From contig NC_090984.1 of the NCBI RefSeq assembly GCF_041146395.1, forward strand, positions 83,029,114 through 83,093,113: a stretch of 64,000 bases of DNA, given 5' to 3'. The position numbers and the translations under genes are program-made. This document shows positions 15,549 through 27,150 of the stretch, piece by piece. The notes beneath the pieces were generated by a model, which was not told the DNA's origin, ran no database searches, and saw only the letters and a program-made list of their open reading frames with translations. The stretch's first letter is position 1. The number at the start of each line of letters is the position of its first letter. The DNA comes from Eulemur rufifrons (taxonomy: Eukaryota > Chordata > Mammalia > Primates > Lemuridae).

Positions 15549-15875
15549 AGAGCAAGGGTCAACAAACTTTTTTTGTAATAGGCCAAAGAGTAACTATTTC
15601 AGGTTCTGCAGGACATATGGTCTCTATCACAACTACTCAACCATTGTAGCCCAAAAGCAGCTACAGACAATTTACAAGCACACGGGCATGGCTGTGTTCC
15701 AATACAGGTCCATTTATGGGCACTAAAATTTGAATTTCATATAATTTTCACATGTCACAAAATATTATTTTCCTTTTGATTTTTTCTGCTCTTTTAAATA
15801 TCTAACAATTCCTAGTTCACAGACTATATAAAAACAGGCTAGGATTTGGCTAGCTTTGCTAACCTCGACACAGAG
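15549..15875 (+). mobile_element. hAT-type non-autonomous DNA transposon (MER1-like)
   Basis: Begins 'CAAGGGTCAACAAACTTTTT', continues 'GGCCAAAGAGTAACTATTTCAG', 'TATGGTCTCTATCACAACTACTCAACC', 'GGCATGGCTGTGTTCCAATA' and ends near 'AAACAGGCTAGGATTTGGC'. This is the order of a very common human hAT MITE with 'caggggtcggcaaac' ends. The middle contains extra AT-rich sequence. The MER1 label is from memory. Confidence 0.7.
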
Positions 15876-16849
15876 ATCAATACCTACATTAAGATACTGT
15901 GAGCTAGAGACAGCTATAACTTTCATCCCTCCCTTCATGGTTTTCCAGGCAGTAAAATCACCAGTATCAAATCTAAAAGCCCAAAGGTAGAAAATAAAAT
16001 TGCCTTTAATGAAATAGATTTCATATTCAATCTAGAAACAACTACTGCCTTCAAGTTTGATTACACATGGCTGTAGCTAAGTATACTCATTTATTCACAT
16101 GAGGTTTCAGATTTTCATACTTCCCCTTTCCCTTCAGACTTTGGCTTCATGAAGTGCTCACAGAGAAAACATATGAAAAGATTTTTTACTCCATGTTAAT
16201 AATAAATAGCTCCGGGCAGAGAGCACTGGCTGCTCTCTGTGTTGCCCTTGGCTCTGGCGTCAGGGTGGCCACGTTGACTTCTTCTTCCTGTCTTGGGTGA
16301 TTTTCCAGGTCTGTGGTACTTGGTTCCTAGATTGGTTGCATGCTTCTGTGAGTTGAATAATTGATTCAGATTCAGGATGGTGGATTCTGGACAAATTCTT
16401 TTTCAAGAGGCATTTCAAGCCGATGGAATGAACTGGGGAGAAAGAGCTGATAGAGAAACAGAGAAACTGCCTGTGGCAGAAAATTTAAAGTGGCCTCCCA
16501 GACTAGGGGCCTTATTAGGACTCTGCACCTGAAAACACTATGCACTAGAAGTTGGAAAATCCGCATCCTATGGATTTAGCTATTTGAGGCTTTAGCTACG
16601 ATGTCTGGATCCTAGACTGATGTCTGAACCTTTGCCTCCGCTCCTTTGCCTCATCCTGTCCTCAGGTATCTCTGCTTCTGGTTTGCCCAATGTGGGGATT
16701 TCCCAGTTCCTGCCCTAACTCTTGCCTCCAACTCTGGCCTCCACCTCCATTGGTGTGGCTATACTTCTGAATTAGTGATTCTCTTTCCCTGCTGTTCTGC
16801 TCTTTTCAAACAGCAAAGTTGGGTTCTTGGGGAGGAGAAGAATGCAAAT
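15876..16849. other. Non-coding sequence, no recognised element
   Basis: No named repeat. GC content rises around 16.2-16.8 kb without an evident exon. Confidence 0.4.
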
Positions 16850-16966
16850 TAAAATGAGAAGGTATCATGTTTCTTATCAAATCAGTAATACACATAAATA
16901 TATAATTTCATTATATATAGTTATAACTATACATATAGTTAATTCTGTTAAGTGTGCCATGAAACG

Positions 16967-17006
16967 TTTGCACACCTACCTTGCACAGTGCAGGTAGGTG
17001 TGCAAA
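16967..17006. repeat. Near-perfect 40-bp palindrome
   Basis: The 14-base arm TTTGCACACCTACC is followed by an inner TTGCAC/GTGCA pair and the exact complement arm GGTAGGTGTGCAAA. Pairing runs almost to the centre with a single unpaired base, so the DNA could form a cruciform or the RNA a tight hairpin. It sits between AT-rich sequence and an old L1 fragment and matches no terminal repeat I know. Confidence 0.85.
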
Positions 17007-17019
17007 TAAGAACACTGGA

Positions 17020-17520
17020 TAACCCTGTTAGGATACAATTTGATATCATACATCAAAAGCCTTAAAATTGTTTGTATCCTTCAATTGCATAGCCCGTTTC
17101 TAGGACTATATCCTAAAAGAATACTTAATATAGGAAAAAATCTTTCAGCACAGATATATTCACCTTAACATAATTGTTATAGAAAACAGATAACCTAAAT
17201 ATCCAACCATTGGGAAAAGACTTAGCTGTATTGTATATACTTGATGCGTAGCATATTTATAATACAATAAAAAGTGAAAAAAGCTGGATACAAGATTGTG
17301 TGTGCTGTATGACTTCCACCATTTAAGAGAGTATTTGCACCGAAAAGATTGGAAGAAAATATTCCAAATACTAGTTACTTTCCTGTTTGTAGTTGTATGC
17401 GCTTCACATGTACTACTATATGCACACTGGTACAGTCAGAGGGAAACACATGGAAAGGTTGGTAACATAATACATTGCCTTTACAAAGCATCTGAACATA
17501 GAGTTGCATACACAAAATAA
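17020..17520 (+). mobile_element. Old L1 (L1ME-like) 3' region
   Basis: The pattern 'TGCATAGCCCGTTTCTAGG', 'ATCCTAAAAGAATA', 'TAATTGTTATAGAAAACAG', 'ACCTAAATATCCAACCATTGGG' and 'AATACAATAAAAAGTGAAAAAAGC' follows the end of L1 ORF2 and the 3' UTR of old L1ME-type elements. Highly diverged. Confidence 0.6.
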
Positions 17521-17929
17521 GTGCAATGAGTTAAAAAAAATCCAAACTCTACATCAGGGACATCAAACTTAAATACCTACAGGAGCCAAACCAGCAGCAC
17601 AAACAAATAAAAGAAACCACAAAGGGACAATGGCAAACTGGCAAGCATGTGCCCCTTCTGACAGTGGCCACTTCTCCTCAACTCCTGCCTGTTGGGAATG
17701 CAGGCTCAATTTTTCAACAAGAACCCTATATCTGGATTAAATGTGATATATCTTAATTTTTGCATGCTAAGGTCATTGAATTTAAACTAAAAATATATTG
17801 CATAAACCAAATAAAACATGTCAGCTTTTTTTTTTTTTTTTTTTTCTTTTTCCAAAGGTTGCCCATTGACTCCTTCTGCTCTGTATCCGGGTAAAAACGT
17901 TGCAGGCACAGAGTCGTTAGAGAGAATCA
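17521..17929. other. Non-coding sequence with poly(T)
   Basis: Sequence between two old L1 pieces, with a T run at about 17826-17845. Possibly an insertion of unknown type in the L1. Confidence 0.4.
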
Positions 17930-18060
17930 GATCAAAATGGAAACAGCCACCATGGCTGGGTGATGGGATTGTGGTGATGTCTGTTCTTTCTTATGCTTCC
18001 ACGTATTCTAAATTTTCTTGAATATGTACGGATGCTTTTATAATGGAAACATGAAAACAT
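17930..18060 (+). mobile_element. Old L1 3' terminal fragment
   Basis: 'GGTGATGGGATTGTGGTGATG', 'CTTTCTTATGCTTCCACG' and 'TTCTTGAATATGTACGG' match the terminal 3' UTR order of L1ME-type elements, probably the continuation of the piece ending near 17520. Confidence 0.5.
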
Positions 18061-18080
18061 TGTTTTTCACCAAATCACAA

Positions 18081-18119
18081 TTTCTTTCTTTCTTTCTTTC
18101 TTTCTTTTTTTTTTTTTTT
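18081..18119 (+). repeat. (TTTC)n microsatellite with poly(T)
   Basis: About seven TTTC units followed by a T run. Confidence 0.9.
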
Positions 18120-19575
18120 AAGATTTCTCAGAACCTGGAGCCTCTTTTTCTCCTTTCGCTCTACATATTATGGCTGTTAAATTAAACATTTAATTTTTTT
18201 TAAAGGCAGATGTTACACAGACAACACCAACAGAGCCATAGGGAGATACAAGACTTGTAGACGCCAGCATAAAACGTGGCAAGTGTGTGAAATGAACAGC
18301 GAAATAGGCTGTCGCTCCATCTCTGCTCCTGCTCCCTTGCCCTCTTCCTACCAACACCCAATCAAAAGTAGGGACCACATCCCTTGAGCCTGCTTTATTA
18401 CAAGAGTGCAGGGAAGTAGGTAAAGTTACGGAATTTATGATATTATAGGAAGAGTTGAAGTCGTGGAAAAAGTGAATGATTTTACATTCTATCCAGAATT
18501 ATTTTAATAATTCTACTTGGAAAGCTGAGCTATTTCTCCAGATATTAAAAAGAGAAAAAAAGTAACAAAAGGCCATCTGCAATTCTACTCAAGACGGAGC
18601 CACAGATGTTAGAGAAAAAGTATAAAGGAAGTCAGATTTGCTCTTCTACAAGTTCAAGAGCCATTAAGGGCCCTTGTAATTTCCTTTACCTTCTCCTTGT
18701 AAGTTCAAAGGAATAGTTCAGGTTCTACTTTGTGCTCGGAGGTGGCATGGCCTGTGCATGGGGGAGTCATATTTTCATTCTTCCCTTTGCTTCTCCGTGT
18801 GCTCTATTTTCAGGCCTGACTTAGAGCCCCTGGGAAGCTTCCCGCTTGGGCCTAAGGAGCCTGAGCCCGGGTTGGGGAGGTGGGCTTGCTTGGAGTCCTG
18901 GGGCACAATGTCGAGCAAGGGGTCGTGAGGTGAAGCGGCTGGGGAAGGGCTTTGTATGACTTTGAATTTCTGCCAGGATTTCTAATGGTCGCCAGATTTT
19001 TCCCTGAAAGATTATATGTTTGTCTCAGGGCTGGTATATGTTTAATGATCAGTTCTCCTGATCTGAGAAGAGCCCTGATTTACAGCATTTCCTGATTTTT
19101 GCAGTGTCAATATTCTCATCATAGCTGATTTTAAGCTACCAATCTGATGTCACCAAAAGCAGAGTCAGGAAGAGATGTATACAGTGGTTCCTCCAGCACA
19201 CTGCTCCGTGATGGTTCAGCCAAAGGGTCTGTTGCTTCCCAGTAGGGTTGCTAAGCCTTCTTAAGTTTTTGTTTTGAAGAAGTCCAGCTCAAGTCTCCAT
19301 TGCGGCTTTCGCTTCCTTTGTTTAGACAAAAAGCACAGTCTTACTCTGTGATCTTTTAAAACTTAGATTGTTTAAACTTAAAATATTTTAACCGGTGTTG
19401 CTCTTTTCCTATGGTTTATCTTTTAATTTTATTGATTTTATTTTTTTTACCATTGTTTATTTCAGATGGAGAACACTGGATTTGGAATCACCCCTTCCCT
19501 AAAAGAGGTAGATAGTTCACAGCGTGGTCCATAATGAGAGGGCCTCATTATTCACCTAAAACACTTGTGAGCCTC
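18120..19575. other. Single-copy-looking non-coding sequence
   Basis: No repeat recognised. A GC-richer section at about 18720-18960 stands out from its surroundings but has no CpG cluster or exon-like frame. It could be ordinary unique sequence or a regulatory element. Confidence 0.4.
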
Positions 19576-19579
19576 AAAA

Positions 19580-20095
19580 ATAAACAACACCTTTTATTAT
19601 TTACTTTTATTACAAAAGTTAAACATGTTCTCTGTGGCATACTAGAAAATACAATTTAAAAAGGAGAAAAAAGCCATAAGCAAAATGAAATAAAAATTAC
19701 CCATCCTTCTAACAACCAGATATAACAACTAGACATAATTAGCATATGTCCTTCTATATATATGCGTGTATACTTGTTTTTGTTCACAAAATGAAATCAT
19801 ACTGTGCAGTCAGCTTGGTAACTCTCTCTTTTCCATGTCAATGAACACATTTTTACTGTGTCCCTTTTAATGTTGTGGTGTGAGTATTCCATTATACTGA
19901 CACACCTTGATTTATCCAAAATCCTATAGTTGGGCATTTAGGTTGTTTCTTATATTGTGTATCCTTGTATGTATACTTTTATATATTTGTGCGAGTATTC
20001 CTTTAGGCCAAATTTCTGAAAGTGTAACTGCTTGATCAAAGAGTCTCCAGCTGTTTTTTTTTTTTTTTTTTCCACCTTTGATTGGATTGCCAAAC
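19580..20095 (-). mobile_element. Old L1 3' region, antisense
   Basis: 'TTTAGGTTGTTTCTTATATTG', 'TATCCTTGTATGTATAC', 'GAGTATTCCTTTAGG', 'AATTTCTGAAAGTGTAACTGC', 'GATCAAAGAGT' and 'GATTGGATTGCCAAACTGAAG' reproduce, in antisense, the long L1M motif ('ggttgtttccaa..gtgcgagtatttctttagg..agaagtggaattgctgggtcaaagg'). Confidence 0.65.
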
Positions 20096-20429
20096 TGAAG
20101 CTAGTGATGAGAGGGTTGGGGAAGTGTAATGGGCTGCACCTGGAAGGAGTTTAATTGCAGTGATAAAAATACTCTTCTAGAGAGTGGAAACAGTGAAATA
20201 CCTTGTACTTAAAATTATAGCTGAAGGGAGGGAAGAAGGGTGAGGAGATAGGACCTTTATCCAGAAAGGATTTCCTCCAAAGGTGAAAGCAAGCTAAAGT
20301 AGGAACCTGGAAAGGTGATGTATTGGGATCTGTGGTCAGAGATCCTGGAAATTTGAGCTTTGGATCTAAGCCCAGCTACCGCCTGGGATATAAATGATAT
20401 TAGCTCTGCTGTTCAGGTTAGGTATGTGT
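20096..20429. other. Non-coding sequence, no recognised element
   Basis: Purine-rich unique-looking sequence. Confidence 0.4.
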
Positions 20430-20850
20430 AACTGTAGTAGTCACCTCCTGTTGCAATTCTACTATGTTTGAGACAACCCCCAGATCTCGGTGGCTCAGAA
20501 TAACAAATGTTTATTTCTTACTCACCATCTGCGAGTCAGCGGCAGTGACTCCCCTTCATGATGAATGTCAGATTCAAGACATATGTCTCTCCTGCACACC
20601 TACGTCCAGCACCCACAATGAAGGTTCACTGGCTACTGGAGCATGAGCTCCCAATAGGGCAGACACATGAAGACCTTGAAGCCGGTGCTCAAAACTGTCA
20701 CTGTGGTCTTCTCTGTCCACATTCCACTGGCCAAAGTGAGTCATGTGACCAAGCCAGGTGGGGATGGGGAAGCTGATTCTGCTCCAAAGGGAAAGGGAGT
20801 AGAGAGAAGTAGTTTGCACTAAATAATATTCAATCAATCACAGCAATTCT
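20430..20850 (-). mobile_element. Possible old LTR-like repeat
   Basis: 'CCCAGATCTCGGTGGCTCAGAATAAC', 'AAATGTTTATTTCTTACTCACC' and the 3' part 'CATTCCACTGGCCAAAGTGAGTC', 'GTGACCAAGCCAGGTGGGGATGG' resemble a frequent mammalian LTR-like repeat in antisense (polyadenylation signal AATAAA on the minus strand). Class not certain. The open frames here carry no known motif. Confidence 0.4.
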
Positions 20851-21236
20851 GTGAGGTTTTGCACATCTAATGAAGGTGTTGCATGAGCTAGTTCCTCCTG
20901 AAAGTGCTCCCAAGCTGAGAAAGAAAAGGGTATACAATAAAAGGGTGAAAACAATGAAATGAGCAGCTTTCTATGTAATTCTCTAGTAGGAAATCTCTCT
21001 CACAAGTTCCTAATCACCTCTAAGTTGTACCAGAAAGAAAGTGGGTTGAAATTATTGCCCGAAAGCAAGGTGGATCCTGATTTGGAGGGGCTTTTATATA
21101 TATATGTTTCAGGGAGCATTCTTAAAGAAAAGAAATACAAAATTATAAATATAAATTAGACTAATAAGTATTTATTTAGAATGGAAAGATAAACCATAAA
21201 TTATACATTTTGAAAAAACTGAGCAAAGGCATTATA

Positions 21237-21280
21237 TGTAACCAAAATGTTTATACCCCATAATATTCTGAAATAAAAAC
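21237..21280 (+). mobile_element. Micro-insertion of an L1 3' tail
   Basis: About 44 bases, 'TGTAACCAAAATGTTTATACC' then 'CCATAATATTCTGAAATAAAA', match the very 3' end of the lemur-type L1 at 46747-46800. It is most simply an extremely 5'-truncated L1 insertion. Confidence 0.7.
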
Positions 21281-21479
21281 AAATACCAACATCCAGAATT
21301 AATAGATTCAGTCATTCTTCTGGCATGATAGTTCTGACTCCAAATATTTCAAATTTGTTTCTTCTCCATAACCTTCACATTTCACCCTGGACATCAGGAA
21401 CCCTGGACCCTGTTCATAGTATTATACCACCTCTGACCCTAGACCTTCATATTGAGTGAGTTAATACAGAGAATATTCT

Positions 21480-21905
21480 GGAAACAATCTAAGTGTCCAT
21501 CAACTGATGAATGAATGAACAAAATGGAATACTATTCAGCCACAAAAGGGAATGAAGTATTGATTCATGGTATAACATGAATGAATCTTGAAAATATGCT
21601 AAGTGAACGAAGCCAGACACAAAAGGTCACATACTGGATGATTCTATTTATATGAAAAGTCTAGAATAGTGAAATCCATGCAGATAATAAATTAGGAGTG
21701 GATTAAGAGATTGGGGCTGGCAGTGGTGGAGGAGAAAATAGGAAGTGACTATTAGTGGGATTTTTTGGAGGGGGTAATGACAATGTTCTAGAATTAGTGA
21801 TGGTAGTTGTTCAACCTTGTGAATATACTAAAACCATTGGATTGTATACTTCAAAAGGTCAATTTTATGGCATGTGAGTTATATCTCAATTTTTTAAAAA
21901 GAAAG
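21480..21905 (+). mobile_element. Old L1 (L1M-type) 3' end
   Basis: Reads in order 'GAAACAATCTAAGTGTCCATC', 'GGAATACTATTCAGCCACAAA', 'CATGAATGAATCTTGAAAATATGC', 'AAGTGAACGAAGCCAGACAC', 'GATTCTATTTATATGAAA', then the 3' UTR with 'TTGTATACTTC' and 'GTGAGTTATATCTCAATTTTT'. This is a 5'-truncated L1M element keeping the end of ORF2 and its tail. Confidence 0.8.
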
Positions 21906-22059
21906 CATTCTTAGAAGCCATTCCTACATGCAAACAGCTAGAGACAACTATACCCAGAAGTGCCTGAAGACTATATAAATATTATAAAAATAGAAAAAAA
22001 AACCCAAAGTGTTTTTCCTACTCTTACATACCACCGAATACACTTCTAAAACCATATGT

Positions 22060-22550
22060 GTGACATTTCTTTCCACGCACCAAGCAATTCTCCAGCAGAC
22101 ACAAGCTGGATGTCCTCTAATTTAATTCAATTCTGACACTATCTACCTGGAGATAGATAGCATCAGATCCCACAGGTTAAGGGCTCAGTCCCACAAGACT
22201 CCCCCCCCCACTCCAGATGCCAGTCGCAAGCCCCGTGTTGCTTTACCAGTGCTTCTGACCGACTAGCTATAAATCAGGATCCCTGGACCCCTTCTTTGGG
22301 TCCTATTAATTCGCTAAGACAGCTCACAGAACTCAGGGAAAATTTACACTTACTGGTTTATTATAAAGGACATTATAAAGATGAATAGCCAGATAGGAAA
22401 GCTGCATAGGTCAAGGTATGGCAGAAGGGGCTATCTAGGGCCCCCAGCCACCAGTCATCTCATTAATATACAAAAGACGCTCTTATCACTCCAGAGATTC
22501 CAATGATGTTAGGAGCTGTGTGTCAGGAACCAGGGGCAGAAACCAAATAT
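22060..22550 (-). mobile_element. LTR-like repeat, antisense
   Basis: 'ACCAAGCAATTCTCCAG', 'CAATTCTGACAC', 'GACCGACTAGCTATAAATC', 'TTCGCTAAGACAGCTCACAGAACTC' and 'GGTTTATTATAAAGGACATTATAAAG' follow a common mammalian ERV LTR read in reverse, with an AATAAA signal on the minus strand ('CTTTATAATAAACC'). It abuts the Tigger element immediately to the right. Subfamily not assigned. Confidence 0.55.
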
Positions 22551-22553
22551 ATA

Positions 22554-23750
22554 CCATTATGAGCTGCATAACAACATTTCAGTCAAGGAGGGACTGTATA
22601 TATGACGGTGGTACCGTAAGATTACGATGGAGCTGAAAAATTCTTGTTGACATCATAGCTGTGGCAACATTGTAGAGCAATGCATTGCTCACGTATTTGT
22701 GGTGATGCTGGTGTAAACCTAGGCACTGCTAGTCATATAAAAGTATAGCACATACAATTATGTACAGTACGTGATACTTGATAATGATGATAAGTGACTA
22801 TGTTCCTGGTTTATGTATTTACTATATTATACTTTTTATCATTATTTTAGAGTATATTCCTTCTGCTTATCAAAAAAGGGTTAACTGTAAAACAGCTTCA
22901 CGTAGGTCCTTCAGGAGCTATTGCAGGGAAGTCCTTGTCATCATAGGAGATGAGAGCTCCACTTATGTTACTGCCCCTGAAGACCTTCCAGTGGGACGAG
23001 ATGTGGAGGTGGAAGACAGTGATATTGACGATCCTGACCCTGTGTAGGCCTAGGCTAATGTTTGTGTCTTTATTTTTAACAAAAAAGTTTAAAAAGTAAA
23101 AAATAAAAAATCTTTAAAGTAGAAATAAGCTTATAGAATAAGGATATAAAGAAAGAAAATAGTTTTGCACAGCTAAAAAGGTGTGTTTTAAGCTAAGTGT
23201 TCTTACAAAAGAGTCAAAAAGTTAAAAAAAATTAAAAGTTTATAAAGTAAAAACCTTATAGTCAGTTCAGATTAATTTATTATTGAAGAAAAAATTTTTT
23301 TATAAATTTAGCGTAGCCAAAGTGTACAGTGTTTATGAAGTCTACAATAGTGTACAGTAATGTCCTAGGCCTTCACACTCACTCACCACTCACTCACCCA
23401 GAGCAATTTCTAGTCCTACAAGCTCCATTCATGGTAAGTGCCCTATATAGGTGTGTCATTTTTTAATCTGGTGTACCTCATTTTTACTGTATTTTTTTGA
23501 TGTTTAGATGAGTTTAGATACACAAATACTTACCATTGTGCTACAATTGCTTACAGTATTCAGTACAGTAACATGCTAGACAGGTGTGTGGCCTAGGAGC
23601 ACCAGGCCACACACTACTATTAGGTGTGTACTAGGCTATGCCATCTGGGTTTATGTAAGTTCACTCTGGGATGTTCACACAATGAAGAAATCGCCTAACG
23701 ATAATACATTTCTCAGAACATAACCCTCGTTGTTAAGTGACATGTGACTA
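22554..23750 (+). mobile_element. Tigger (pogo-clade TcMar) DNA transposon, internally deleted
   Basis: Starts at a TA and 'CCATTATGAGCTGCATAACAAC'. Its other end is 'CGTTGTTAAGTGACATGTGAC'. The reverse complement of that end matches the start of the MITE at 61753, so the terminal inverted repeat is confirmed within this window. The body has 'GTATAGCACATACAATTATGTA' and an open stretch at 22823-23047 that closes with ..SDIDDPDPV and a stop, a relic of the transposase C-terminus. About 1.2 kb is kept where full Tiggers are 2-3 kb. The Tigger3 label is from memory. Confidence 0.85.
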
Positions 23751-25995
23751 TTATTTCTTACTATATCACAATATCACAGGTACATTTTACTAAACCCAAA
23801 CTAAATATGTTCTCAATTTAAAATCCCTTTAGCCAGATCCCAAAATGCCCTCAGCCACTCAATGCCACATGGCATGAAGAGATAGCGATGGACGGGAAGT
23901 CCATGCAGACAAGAACACTGGTTTTACTTTTGCAAATTTTACAAAAACTTATGACCAGGTGAATACCTTGCCAGGGCCCAGCAGGGAAGGGCTCTGAAGT
24001 TTAAGCACCGTAGTTGATCCCTTCACGCCCAGTTTCCCACCCCACATCCCTACCCCCGCCCTTGTGTAGACCACACACATTTAAAAAATGTTAAGTGGTC
24101 CTGAATCTTTTCATACTTCTTCTTGAAGGGAAATGAAGCAATGATTTTTTAAGTTATTAATTCCTATTTACAATGTACCCTAGAAGATTGACACATTTAC
24201 CCTAACAAAGAAAAAAGAAAAAAAAAAAACTCTTCTTTGTCCAGGACTAACCTTTTTCCCCCTTCTCTATGAAATAGAGAGTAGCCTCTGGTTGGAATCT
24301 TTCTTGGCACAGCCTGCCTCTGCCTAGAGGATCGGAGCCCAGATTTCATCTCACCACGGCGGCCTACGGAGAATTGCAGAGCCCTCCAAATCCTCTCTGC
24401 ACTGACGACAGCCCCTCCGCCCGCCCTGGCCCAGGAGGAATGCCCTGGCCCTGGCTGCCTCCCTCCTAAGCTTCTTTCCTTCTCACTTGGATTGGGCTCA
24501 GGTGCCCTTAAATCCTCCAGCTACCTGGAACCAAACTGCTTCTCAGCCTGGAGGAGCAGCCCTGCCAAGTCCAGGAGCTTGAAATTCAGTCATTTGGGGG
24601 GATCATGTAATTCCAAACTCCAAAAAACATAATAGAGATTTTTTTTTTCACATTGAATGTATTTCATTGACCCATTTCCCTGTGACCAAAAAATATTCTT
24701 TTGGATGTAAACTTCTAACTTCCCACGTAGGCATTAACAAGAAAACAGCTTTAAGAAAATAAATTGTCCCTCCTTCCTAACCAAACTTGCATCCCCTCTT
24801 CTTATGCCACTGGCCATCAGAGGGTTGGTTTCTGAGGGACCTGGATAGTCTACCCAGAACTGAGACTGTCATTTCAAAATGTAGACTGTGTGTTACAAGC
24901 TGCAGTTTCCTCCAAATTCCTAGAAATAGTTGTGCTTAAAAACTAGATTAAGAATTTGGCTACATAAAGTCAAAGCTAGACCTGGGGGGGCGGGGGTGGA
25001 AATAAAAATAAAAGAATTTAGCTACAGACAAGGAATAAAAGTTAAGGAGGTTGGCTTGGAAAGGAAATCTAAGATGCAGACTTATAAAAGACTGCTGAGA
25101 AAGGTAGGCGCAGACCAGGGGTTCTACATGTGGAAGCTGTATACACTTGGAGCAGAAAGGGATCTGAGGCAACAGAGAGGATGTGGATATGACAGCAGCA
25201 CCTGCCAGGCAGCAATGATGGGGACTCTGCCCTGGAGCCAAACAAGATTAGAGGCAAAGCAACAGGTGGCCGATGACCTCAGGAAGGAGTGGTGAGTACC
25301 AACATCCAACAGACCAACCATGAAAGGGCCCTGCCAGGTGACATATCCTGTCGTCCCTCTTCCTAAGAGCAAGTCACAAGAGCAACTCTTACCTCTTTCC
25401 CAAACAGGCCACGCAAACGGATGGGGCAGAGTCTAATAGGACATCTCAACCCCAAAGATGAGCCCACAATCAAGAAACACAAAGCATTTGAGAAAATCAA
25501 CTGCCACGAACAGAAACAATGAACTAAAGAAATGGAAGAACAGATATAAAGAAACAAAGTTAGTGGAGCAATCGGAACAGCACTAAAGACTAGAACCTGG
25601 TGTCCTTATTGTTCTCAGGCCACCATTCTTTCCCCTTCTCCACATTGCATCCTTTCCTAAGTCGAGCATGCCCTATAATAGTGGAAGCATTTTGAAGACA
25701 TCTATGTTCCCAAATAAAAGCTATTTTGGGAAAAGAAATCACATTAGAGTGATTGATGCCCATACACATAGATTCCTACTTTATTTCCTCATTTCCTAAT
25801 TTGAAGAAGGGCCTTATTATCCACCCTAAAATGTCTGCGCCCCCTTCTATTCACAGGTCACATCACCATCATGGCTGTGGAACTATCTCAACAGCGCTCT
25901 GATTCTTCCTGCTGTCTGCAGGCCCCACTCCTCCCACGCTCCCATCCATTCTCTGCACTTAAAATGGCAGACTGCTGATAAGTTGTTGAAACAGG
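23751..25995. other. Non-coding sequence, no recognised element
   Basis: Over 2 kb with no named repeat. A GC-richer section at 24290-24560 contains few CpGs. Short open frames on both strands around 24.9-25.5 kb overlap each other and show no motif. Confidence 0.4.
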
Positions 25996-25999
25996 GTAA

Positions 26000-26535
26000 T
26001 AGGTCTAAAAATGCAAAAGTCACTCCAGCTTCTCCAAAACTTTCAATATCTTCCTGTAGTTCTTTGAATCACGTTCACATTCCTTAAAATGGCCTGCAAG
26101 AGCCTCCAGGATCTGCCGCCTACTTTTTTGTCTAGTCTTATCTCTTGACATTTGAACAGCCACCCCACCCCATCCCCTTTGTTCAATAACCCACCCATGG
26201 CAAACTTCTTTCCTTTGTTCCTCTCCTCTCCAAGTGGTTTTCTCTGCTAGGAAAGCTCTTCCCTTCCCTTTTTACAAGGTCAAACCCGTGTTTATCCTTC
26301 AGGTTTCAGCTCTGGGAAGCCTTCCTGTGCCTTCAGAGTCAGTGGAGCCTCTTCTGTACACATGGCACTAAGTAAGTACCTCACTCTGCATTTATCTCTC
26401 AGGACAATGGGTTTTCTTTTCTGTATCTCCACTAGTGTCTACGCCCCAGAGGGCAGAGACTCCTTTGTCCTCTGTTTTATCCATACAGGAAGCATGGGAA
26501 GCACACAATGACAACCATTAGAATAGATGAGCTGT
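26000..26535 (+). mobile_element. L2 LINE fragment
   Basis: The L2 body is readable: 'CTCCAAAACTTTCAATATCTTCC', 'AAAATGGCCTGCAAGAGCCTCC', 'AGGATCTGCCGCCTAC', 'GCTAGGAAAGCTCTTCCC', 'CCTTCAGGTTTCAGCTCTGGG', 'AAGCCTTCCTGTG', then the 3' 'CCCCAGAGGGCAGAGAC'. One of the clearest ancient LINEs in the window. Confidence 0.72.
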
Positions 26536-26659
26536 CTGATGCTTTTATCAGTACTTTTGCTGCACACTATGAACAAATTTAGAGACCAAAAGAAACATGG
26601 CCATTTTCCTCTCCTATAGAATGGATTTGCAAGCTGTTCTGGGACCTACCTTGCTTTAG

Positions 26660-26800
26660 AGATCATCTATTCACTCAATGAATTCATTCAGCAAATACTA
26701 TGGAGGGCCAGGAATATTTCGCATGCTGGGTACGGCAATAAACAGAACAGACACAAAACCTCACCCTTGTGGAGTCAATTTTACAGGAAATTACATAGCC
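26660..26800 (+). repeat. L2-like 'cattcagcaaatac' fragment
   Basis: 'TTCATTCAGCAAATACTATGG', 'CATGCTGGGTACGGCAATAAAC', 'AGAACAGACACAAAACC' and 'CCCTTGTGGAGTCAATTTTACA' follow a very common ancient L2-type motif. Confidence 0.55.
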
Positions 26801-26929
26801 ACCAGCCTCCTTTTTCCCACCAATCCCCACAAGACCAACTTGCCTTTCCGCTGGAATCCTCCCCAACTATGGAAGAGTCCTGCTGGGATAGGACATCAAG
26901 TTTCATAACCATACTTCTAGCTTTTTAAA

Positions 26930-27150
26930 TTTCATTTCTATTTTTAAATTTTTTATTATGGATGATTTCAAACATATATGAAAGTAGAGATAATAGGATA
27001 ATGAGCCCCCATATATCTAATACATCAGCACATGGCCAAGGTTGTCTCATTTATACCTCTCACACACTTTCCTTCCCACTGCCCACCAGATGAGTTTAAA
27101 GCAAAGCCAGACTTCTAATCATTTCATTCATAAATCCCTTCTGAAAGAAG
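26930..27150 (-). mobile_element. Old LINE-like fragment, antisense
   Basis: 'TTATTATGGATGATTTCAAAC', 'AAAGTAGAGATAATAGGATAATGAG' and 'TTTAAAGCAAAGCCAGACTTC' share their order with the longer block at 28960-29660, showing that both belong to one dispersed family. It looks L1-derived, but the class is uncertain. Confidence 0.5.

Noticed and set aside
18720..18960. Possible conserved exon or enhancer in GC-richer unique sequence
   Set aside because: No open frame with motif, no clear splice sites. Nothing beyond base composition supports it.
22778..23047. 89-codon open frame ending DIDDPDPV
   Set aside because: It lies wholly inside the Tigger element and is the residual transposase C-terminus, so it is not listed as a gene.
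24290..24560. Possible CpG island or promoter
   Set aside because: GC content rises, but CpG dinucleotides are sparse and no exon or TATA-like arrangement follows.
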